Shown: positions 56,453 through 64,000 of the stretch, piece by piece
Numbering within the stretch: position 1 is the stretch's first letter
How the letters are laid out: each line of letters opens with the position of its first letter
Assembly: GCA_033002965.1 (NCBI GenBank)
Contig: JAURVB010013118.1
Location: 1-64,000 of the forward strand
Length of the DNA: 64,000 bases
Direction: 5' to 3'
Source of the DNA: Piper betle
Lineage: Eukaryota; Streptophyta; Magnoliopsida; Piperales; Piperaceae
Made by a program: the position numbers and the translations under genes
The notes under the pieces: generated by a model
The model's database searches: none
What the model saw: only the letters and a program-made list of their open reading frames with translations
Told to the model about the DNA's origin: nothing

Positions 56453-57163
56453 TGAGATGTCTCGTATATTTGAGGTAGACAAATCACTGGTAGGTGTTTG
56501 GTGTTTGCAGTTGGACATGGGAAGAGAATTACTGCAAACTTTGGTATCGGAAGAGAATTATTGCAAACTTTGCGATGCCTCAGAGCTCTTTTTTTATCGG
56601 ATGCCTCACAAATCATTGATCTCTATTTCTTTCTTTCTTTTTTTTAAACAAAAACTCTTAACAGTTGTGCTTTATGTAAATGTACGTTCTCAAACTATGA
56701 GGAAGATTTTTTAAAAAGGAAGGAGAACCAAACGCAGAGCCGTCGTGTCTTTTTTCAGAAGTCCAGTACGTATTTTCTTTTGTAAAACTACTTGTTGGTC
56801 ATGGAGTGTCATCCTGTTGGCTTCCAATCCACTTGAAACGGCAAACTAAGCGGGAAAAGAGAGAGATAATTCGATCGTTATATTTTATCAATAAATTGTA
56901 AGTGCAGTACATGTTTATCTCCAAACAAGAACAACAAACTATTGGTTGTTGCAACACTCTTTGTCCATTGTTGAGCAGGAACGAGGGACAAGACAACAAA
57001 TAATCGGAAATGTGAGAGAAGCATGTGCGGACCCGGTACAACAAATAATCGGATATGTCAGAGGAGCATATGCGGACCCGGTAAGTAGTCAACCACCCAA
57101 CGTTGAGGGGGCAGGAAAGCCTCCTTCTGAAATCGAGCGTGCAAAGAAGCCAACTGCACGGCC
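56453..57163. other. Spacer and promoter region of the glutaredoxin gene
   Basis: No gene. Contains a direct repeat aacaaataatcgga(a/t)atgt(g/c)agag(a/g)agcat at about 56995-57026 and 57040-57069, each followed by a gcggacccggta segment. The frames around 56799-57329 on the minus strand oppose the glutaredoxin exon. Confidence 0.5.
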
Positions 57164-58064
57164 ATGGCGTCCACGCTCGCTTCAACCACCTTCCCTCCCC
57201 GTTTCTCTTCCCCCTCACCCCCACCTTCCAGCCTCGCCTTCTCTCGCTTCCATCTCCTTCCCACGCCCTCCATCTTCCACGCCCCTGGCCGTCCCCGGCC
57301 ACCGCTCTTGTCCCCGGTGCCACCCCCAACCGGGTTCGCCTTTCCGTTCGATGCTTCGCAGGTTCTTTTTTTTTTTTTTTTTTGAATTTCTACTCATTCT
57401 TCTTCACCCCGCCTTACTAATACATGTCTTGTTCAACCCCCGATTTTTTTGATTGTTCAATCTCTTACCATTAGCTGCATCTGTTTGTTTATGACCTGGT
57501 ACAGCTCTGACGTCGGAGCTGAAGTCTACTCTGGACAGGTTGTCGAGTCCCACAAAGTTGTTCTTTTTATGAAAGGCACCAAGGATTTCCAGTGTGGATT
57601 CTCCAACACGGTTGTCCAGATACTCGCTCCTCTTAACGTGCCCTTTGAGACGTTGAATATACTGGAGAACGAGATGCTGCGGCAGGGTCTGAAAGAGTAC
57701 TCTAGTTGGCCTACTTTCCCCAATTATACATCGACGGTGAATTCTTCGGCGGCTGTGACATAACAGTTGGTCAGTCTTCTTCCTTGCCCAACTCCATTCT
57801 TCTTCTTCTTCGTCTTCTTATTTTTATTATCATTGTAAGCAAGACTTCTAAATTTGAACCTAAGATGGTAGTCTTCCCTTAGTACAGTAGGCAGGAATAT
57901 GCAAAAAACAAAAATAAGGAATGATATTTCTTGTTTAGAAATTCTTTAACCAACCTTCCCGCCGTTTAAACGTTCTAATTTTGACTTGGGATGCATTAAC
58001 TTCCACAGAAGCATTCGAGAGCGGCGAATTGCAGGAGTTGCTGGAGAAAGCAGTGTGTTCCTAG
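57164..58064 (+). CDS. GRXS14: Monothiol CGFS glutaredoxin (GRXS14 type, chloroplast), with small lesions
   Basis: GRXS14 binds a [2Fe-2S] cluster through its CGFS cysteine and glutathione and passes it on in chloroplast Fe-S assembly. Exons: 57164-57361 (Ser/Pro/Thr-rich transit-peptide-like start [14 protein letters not shown]), 57505-57769 and 58009-58064. They carry [17 protein letters not shown], then [41 protein letters not shown] and the tail [16 protein letters not shown]. Lesions: exon 1's starting frame differs from the frame (RLSVRCFA) needed at its end; a one-base shift at gacaggttgtc (57533-57543); one codon missing so that KDF is followed directly by QCGFS where relatives have a Pro between; a one-base loss in the CCCC run at about 57719. 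Conservation outside these points is very high, so recent decay or sequence error are both possible. Splice sites are intact. Confidence 0.75.
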
Positions 58065-59800
58065 TAGCTGGGCTTCCTGATTCTGCCTTTCTCCATTTCT
58101 TCCTTCGCAATCGCTATGCATACGTTTCAGTTCATGTATGTTTTACACTTTGGCCGAAACTTTCCTGTTATATTTACACATAAAACAAGTTATTATTAGT
58201 AATTGCATCTCCACCGCCACACGCTGGCTTTGTTGTTTAAATTTTTTGGTTCAGTTGCTACTGCTTTTGCTTCATGATGATCAACCAGTTTAGTTTACAT
58301 GGTAGGATTCTTATACGTTGCCTAATATAAGAAAATTCGGGTATTATCCAAAATGACTAGCTAGACGGAATTTAACTCCTAGTATTTATCAACGTCCCAA
58401 TTCATATTCATTTTAGATATGGAGCTATTCTCTGCACTCCCCCGCACTTGCAAACACTTAACAAGTGGTTTTTTCTGCTGCTTATTGAGCTTGCCACTTT
58501 GGGCTTTAACACACGTACGCACCGCTATTGGGCTTACTACTTTTGGTCTTTAATAAACATTCACACCAATTATTGGGCAATATACAGTAGGAATGTGTAG
58601 GCCCATGAGTTAGAGCTATTGGCTCTAATCCCACGAGAAGATTTGGGTCTTATCCAAAATAACTACCTTGTCACTTAAGCAACTCAACTCAACTCTTAGT
58701 AATATACATTTTCTACCAAGATAAGATAAATTTTTACGGTAAGTGCTTACATGGCATTTCACAATGTTGATGCAACAACACGGTGTTACAATTTTAATGT
58801 TTTTAAGTCTGCATTTCCTTTCTCTTGATGCTAGAATGGTTTAGCTTAGAATGTAGATTTATCTGTAGGTCAAATTAGGATCCCTGTTGATACTAGTTAT
58901 GATGGTGCCGCAATTCAGAAATTTAGGTGTAAGTTCTAAATTCTAAAGTTGAGTAAGGCGGCATTGGTCTGTGTAGAAAATAGCCCGTGGATGTAATTGT
59001 CTACCATGCACTGGCATCATCTTTGTTTTGGATCTTATCCGATGTAGCGAACAGGATATTGGGTGCATGGTAAAACTCTTTCACTTCACGTATTAGCTCA
59101 AATAGTGCCTCCTTGTTTGCTTTCAGACCCATCTATCAGTTCAAGTGTTCGACCTCCTTATTGAATTAAGTAACATGTTTAAAATTATATTGATTTTATA
59201 CCTCTTTATTCTGATTTATCAGTTCAAGTATTCAACCTCCTTGCCGTATCATTCCTCCTAAAGTGTCCTGTAGTTTTCCTTGAAGTAGTATGTTAGAAAT
59301 AATATTGATTAAATACCTTTATGCTGATGCTGATCTGTTTTGATTTGTGTTCTGTAGACATGTAAAGAATTCGCAATCAACTTGTGTTCTAACTAGTACG
59401 GATGTAACTTTGTTTTTTGTTTGTTGTTTATTGTTTCTGAAAGCTTGGTTTCTTGAACCTGTTCAGGATTGTTGTGTTTTTTTCTTAAAATGAGGCAAGC
59501 CTGATATCAAGATGTATTTCTATACTGATGCTATTGAGGTTGATTGATGTGTGAGCTTCCTCGAATTTTTTGATCAGCGTACTGAGTGTTTGTTTAAGTG
59601 AAATGGTGTTATTGTTTTGAAGTCTAAAACTCTGTAAGTCAAGGCAATAATGTCGACCTTGCACCAGGCATATTCTGTTACAATTGTTTATTGAGAAACT
59701 TTTTGCAGCTGACGAGTCATTTATTGTTACAGAAAAGTTTTATATAACATTCTTTTGCAGCTTTTATTCCAAGTAACGACTGCAGGTGTTTTTCTCTTCA
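58065..59800. other. Intergenic, no gene seen
   Basis: An imperfect direct repeat (ttatccaaaatgactag..., ...ctcctagtatttatc) is at about 58340-58390 and 58650-58705. A t/cttattgggct segment repeats near 58525 and 58572. T-rich, intron-like text continues to 59800. No frame is supported. Confidence 0.5.
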
Positions 59801-59814
59801 AGTTTTATTCATTG

Positions 59815-60040
59815 TACAGGTATGTACCATGCAGCATGCTGCTTCCTGCTCTGTAAGAAGCCGCCAAACCATTTGGCTGAGAAGGTCTTTTGTTTTGTGG
59901 GCTTTGTTCCTTGTTTTGAAAATCTACTCCAATGAGACCATAACTGGCCTTGCATCCGAACTTCCACTCATAAGAATCCGTGAATGACCAGACGAAGCAC
60001 CCTTTAATGATTGAACAATTCGTAAATGCCAAGCGGGAAC
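59815..60040 (-). pseudogene. GH1 beta-glucosidase 3' exon remnant
   Basis: On the minus strand it reads NCSIIKGCFVWSFTDSYEWK, then [18 protein letters not shown], the end of a plant GH1 beta-glucosidase and clearly related to the last exon of the gene at 61237-61444. After an indel the end continues in another frame as FSAKWFGGFLQSRKQHAAWY. No further exons are found beside it. It is a leftover of a tandem duplicate. Confidence 0.75.
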
Positions 60041-60719
60041 GTATAAATTTTGTTGTCATTCATTACCAATGCGTCAACTTCAATGAAAGAATACGTGCAG
60101 TTTCTAATTCGACCGTTTAATGTTGTGGCATATCATACTTGAAAATGATAATATGCCCACAAATGTGTTCTTATTGATTTTTTTACCCCCTAAGATTTGA
60201 AATGGATGCCTTTTTATAAAAACTATTTTACAGTTCATGTAACCTTTTTTTTATAATATAGAGTGCATCTTTTAAAAAAAGGGTTTTGAGGAATTTTAAA
60301 TTAAAAAATTGACTATAAAAAGTCTCACTGTAGTAAAATTGAAGAGCGTATGGTTTATATATACCCACCCGGTAGGAACTCCAGAGTGTGATATAATATT
60401 TAAAACTATACAAAAGATCGTGTGCCAGAAAGGAAAAAGTCCAGACAAGGATACACGTTGATAATTCACAATTATTTTGATTTTTATAATTTTGGAAACC
60501 GATAAGTCCCAAATTGGCGAAGACACAATGACCACTCAAATTTCCCGCATTGGCATGAAGGGTCAAGTCGGGGAGTTTTTTCTCCCAATCTGAACAACAC
60601 CATTCGGGAGAAAGGATGTTGACTTTCATAATCCCCTTTTTTCTAAGCCATAATTTTCTCTCGAGGCTCTTATTGATTGGCAGGAAATCGAAGAATAAAA
60701 AAGAGCAAATTCTTAGACA
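60041..60719. other. Spacer between GH1 remnant and signal-peptide exon; no gene seen
   Basis: AT-rich from 60110 to 60420. The two minus-strand frames at 60228-60629 have no family signature. The last 80 bases could be the promoter or leader of the exon at 60720. Confidence 0.45.
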
Positions 60720-60807
60720 ATGAAAGATACGAATAGATGGATGGGGAAAGCATGTTTTGCATTGGTCTTCTTGCTAATTCCTGATTGCACTAAAGCTGAT
60801 ATTGATG
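60720..60807 (+). CDS. Orphan signal-peptide first exon
   Basis: From the ATG the text reads MKDTNRWMGKACFALVFLLI, then PDCTKADIDG: a positively charged start, a hydrophobic core and a small-residue cleavage region, a typical plant secretion signal. It stops at a good donor, gatg/gtaaatg. I find no second exon on the plus strand before 61230. It could be the first exon of a small secreted protein, or the relic of a GH1 gene (these begin with similar signal peptides) on the other strand. Unassigned. Confidence 0.35.
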
Positions 60808-61236
60808 GTAAATGATATTTTAATCAACATAAAATTAATACCATTAAATTTGTCTTTGACCTCTGGGTGGCATCCAATTGGTGCTTTTTTACGGCTGATC
60901 ATGACGCACTTACCCTTCTTCAAAGGTTGTTTGAGAAAAAAATCCCTTCTTCAAAGGTCTACTGAACAAAAGGCACATATCAAGGGGTAATTATGTCACA
61001 TTTGTATGCATATTATTAATTCTCATCACTAAAAGATTGAGCTAGCAATGGATGGCGATGGATGGAGGGCTACATATTAACTGAAAGGAATCTACCATGA
61101 GAAGATAGCAGTTGTTTCCTTGTCGGAATGAATGAACCATTTATTGCCGTGTACGTAGAAGTCTCCTGTCCCGTGATCTTTTTTCCGACAAAATCTGCGC
61201 CAGACTAATTAATCTGATGCTCTTGATCAGATATTT
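60808..61236. other. Spacer, no gene seen
   Basis: Contains a short direct repeat ccttcttcaaaggt (about 60913 and 60945) and a tandem atggatggcgatggatggagg tract at 61048. No coding signal. Confidence 0.5.
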
Positions 61237-63899
61237 CTAACGACTGGACCAGTAAATATTTTGCGGCCTCCTGCCGGCCAGTAAGAAGTTGGAATACCAT
61301 GCAGCAGACAGTCTCCAGTGTCGACTTCTTTCCTTGCCCTGAAAATCTACTCCAATGAGTCCATAAGAGCCCTTGTATCCCATCAACAACTCAAAACAGT
61401 CTGTGAAGGACCAGACGAAGTACCCTTGAATGTTCGAACCATTCCTGCATATTGTTGAACGTTGTAAAGGTACGTACGTAAGTGTTGTTGTCATTGTTAC
61501 TAATATTATTATATATAGTACTTTAACTCCTATAAGAAATAATTTAGTCCATGCAAAAGAAATAATCAATGGGGCTACCTTTATAATGACCTAGCTAGGA
61601 TTTGCATACCACAACGTCCTAGCTAGGATTTATACAAGTTGTAAATGACAATGATAATGCGTTTTTATACGCTAATGCGAAATAATTGAAAAAAATTTAT
61701 ATGAAGTCATAGCGAAAATTTACTAATTTGAAATACATGACTGTAATCTTTTGCTGGTAAAGCATGGGAATACCTCCAAAATATACATTAAGAAGAGGTT
61801 GAACATTGTCCATTTATTCCGGATCTAAAATTTTGAGCTTAAGGTTATGCTTTACCTAATACCTACCATGAAAGATTGAAGTATGAAGAGTACGTACCTT
61901 ATGGACGAAAGAAGGCTTTTCATGTAGACTTGCAGATAGTAGATCCTTTCTGTATCATTTGAAGCCGCCAGACGGTTTGACAAGTCGAGATCAAGAGTCC
62001 CGTAGCCTGCAATTTTAAGTTCGTTGATTAAAAGGACCTAATTCTTTGGGAATTAGAATTGTTTTGTCTATTTATATATTTAGTAGTTACCGTTTTCATG
62101 TATGAACATTGCTGGGTTACCATACCGATACTTGAAGTATTCTACCAACTTTTCTAAAGCCCATGGAGCAGGTGGTGTTATGCAGATCTTCATCCCTAGA
62201 AGGCCCTGCTGGGAAAACCGGCCCAAGTCATGAGTTAATTAATTCCATGTGTGAATTAATCAACACTGATCAAATTGTTAAGAAAACAGAAAGGCAGGAG
62301 TGGGATCAGTTACCTTATAATTAGCGAGCTGTTGAGGAGGTAATAGATCTGTAAACACAAGGAGATGCTATCATGTTTATTCAATTGAATAATAATAAGA
62401 ATATTTGTGGGCGGGGGGCAGGAGAGCTTTAATTTCAATTCAATTAATTAGTGATGACTTACAAGACACTTTGGCAGACATGTCACTGGCATATTCCCCA
62501 AACTTCTATCTGGTAATTGATCGGATGAATCACTGATATAAGCAACTGTGTAGTGATTGAGGCCGATAAAGTCAAATGAACCTTTGAGTCGCCTCGATTC
62601 CATCTCTGAGAAACATGGCAACCTTGGTCCTATGATCTTCCTCATGGTGGTAGGATAGTCCCCAGAAAAGAGAGGATCCATAAACCTGGTGATATAGTAC
62701 ATCAAAATCCGTAAACGAATTATCTTTTTGTGAATAAAAGAAAGAATGTTTGCCTTTGAAAAGCAAAGGCGTTCGATTTGTAATTTGTTGGTTCCTGTTC
62801 TCCCTACCATCCAAGTTCGAAGTCCAGTACTCGCTCTGTTGCTTCTATGTCTTCCGGGGATTTTGTGAGGGGCTCGTACCACATTGCTATAAACGTAATT
62901 CCAATCAAACCTTTTTGTTCTGCCTGCCAACGTCATACCAATGAAATACAAGTATTATAAGCTTATGCGTATATTATGTCTTGGCAAGAGGCAAGAGCAA
63001 TGAGCATGAAGCAACATGATTTGTGTTTACATGTTATAAATAAATAAAACAGACTGGGAGAAGTGAATATGATGAAGAAGTCATGAGGTAGCCACACCTG
63101 GTATTTATGTCTATACAGATGAACAGCAGCCGCATGAGCCAGGAGAATGTTGTGAGCAGTTGTATACACTTCTGAGGATGTGCTTGCACTTGTGCAATTT
63201 ATGTCAGGGTTGGCACAATAGGGGCAGCACCTTCCTGGGGGAAACACGCCCACATCATAACCGGCGACTGTTTGTACATTTGGCTCGTTGAAGGTGATCC
63301 ATCTCTTCACCCTGTCCCCATACTCCTTGAAGCATACATCAGCATAGGTAGTGAAATCTTCGCTGTTATCAATGTTGAAAAACTCGTTACTGTGGGTTAG
63401 GATGTATTAGAAAAAGCACATTTAATTTGTTCAACGAGGCACAGTTATTTGCATGACTATGTTTTATATATATGTATATATTTATATTTATATTTACATC
63501 TAAGAAACAAGCATTAGAAAAACTGATAGACTACAGAAAGATTACATGAATTGTGTACTCAGAAGGCCTCCATACATGTCCTCAAGTGCTTGGGGATGAT
63601 CAAAGTGGTCCAGGGTAACATGTGGCTCTATCCCTGGAAAGGCAATTAATTACCATCCACAAGCTGTTAGTATTAGGCCCTTTACAAGGATTAATTAATA
63701 ACTCACTTGCAGAAACGCTAGGAATAAATATATACACAGTAAAAATTTATTTGTTTTTAATCTATTGATATTTTTGTTAAAGCAAATTTACTAATTTATC
63801 GGACGAAGCAGATTGTATATATGTTACCGTAGCGTATGAGTTCATTGATGAGATTGTTGTAGTATTGTAAGCCCTTGGGATTTACATCTCCTCTTCCAT
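61237..63899 (-). CDS. GH1 beta-glucosidase (BGLU11-like), partial: 5' exons beyond the window
   Basis: Hydrolyses beta-glucosides (phytohormone conjugates, defence glucosides) in the vacuole, ER or apoplast. Nine exons on the minus strand: 63828-63899, 63559-63633, 63098-63389, 62808-62923, 62463-62685, 62315-62349, 62091-62205, 61898-62006, 61237-61444. Motifs in order: [27 protein letters not shown] (acid/base Glu), [36 protein letters not shown] (nucleophile Glu), [20 protein letters not shown] and [14 protein letters not shown]. The N-terminal part and signal peptide lie past 64000. Two junctions do not splice in frame as written: after exon 63559 (ctga/gtacac) and after exon 62463 (ctt/gtaagt). 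In both, a second G at the donor would restore frame and consensus. So the gene is either mildly damaged or has two one-base errors. Confidence 0.85.
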
Positions 63900-64000
63900 C
63901 TGCAACACGGAAATAGATGAATCAGATGAACTTCAGGTCTCTGTGTTTAGTTATCCTTAATAAGCAGACTGAAATGACCAGTTATCGTTCACCAACATAC
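63900..64000. other. Intron of the GH1 gene at the right edge
   Basis: Upstream (minus strand) of the acceptor at 63900. The missing 5' exons are expected to the right of the window. Confidence 0.6.

Noticed and set aside
56799..57329. Minus-strand 176-codon frame
   Set aside because: Opposes the GRXS14 transit-peptide exon and its promoter; Arg/Gly-rich text from GC composition.

Overview
The window is nuclear DNA of a flowering plant, most likely a eudicot. The support is AT-rich spacers, intron-containing genes of plant-only families (DRD1, VQ, RALF, CGFS glutaredoxin with a transit-peptide-like N-terminus, type 1 nsLTP, plant GH1 beta-glucosidase), and many Ty3-gypsy-like, Ty1-copia and LINE remnants. 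The species cannot be named from sequence alone.

Layout. 1-10.9 kb is repeat territory: an internally deleted copy of a long-LTR family (1339-1886), a small two-LTR element with a perfect target duplication and 54-bp minisatellites (2860-5261), a long LTR-like copy (5556-9103) carrying a nested insertion (7279-8455), and a 166-bp tandem repeat (about 9575-10060). 11-18.6 kb holds three genes: a HERP-like ER membrane protein gene with frame conflicts (+), a divergent RALF peptide gene (-), and a clean COX7a-type cytochrome oxidase subunit gene (+) with Site II promoter motifs. 18.6-34.2 kb is mostly repeats: four more copies of the long-LTR family, a tRNA-Phe pseudogene and TA microsatellites. 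The intronless VQ-motif gene at 25.3-25.8 kb (-) is the only convincing gene there. An nsLTP gene (-, 34.9-35.3 kb) has a complete but decayed Ty1-copia element (35416-41625, TSD CTAAT) about 50 bp upstream of its TATA box, followed by a LINE remnant.

46-51.7 kb carries an apparently intact DRD1-type SNF2 gene (RNA-directed DNA methylation). After it come a FAM91 C-terminal pseudogene, a GRXS14 glutaredoxin gene with several small lesions, and a GH1 beta-glucosidase locus on the minus strand: a 3' remnant at 59.8-60.05 kb and a nine-exon partial gene that runs off the right edge.

The genes form no operon-like unit. They are independent housekeeping, signalling and defence genes spaced by transposons. 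Two themes stand out. The window is a small archive of nested LTR insertions, some inserted close to gene promoters. Several otherwise well-conserved genes (HERP-like, RALF, GRXS14, GH1) carry one-base frame breaks, while the 930-codon DRD1 frame is clean. The breaks could be recent pseudogenisation or local sequence errors. No previously undescribed multi-gene system is evident. The most unusual single gene is the RALF with only the C-terminal cysteine pair.
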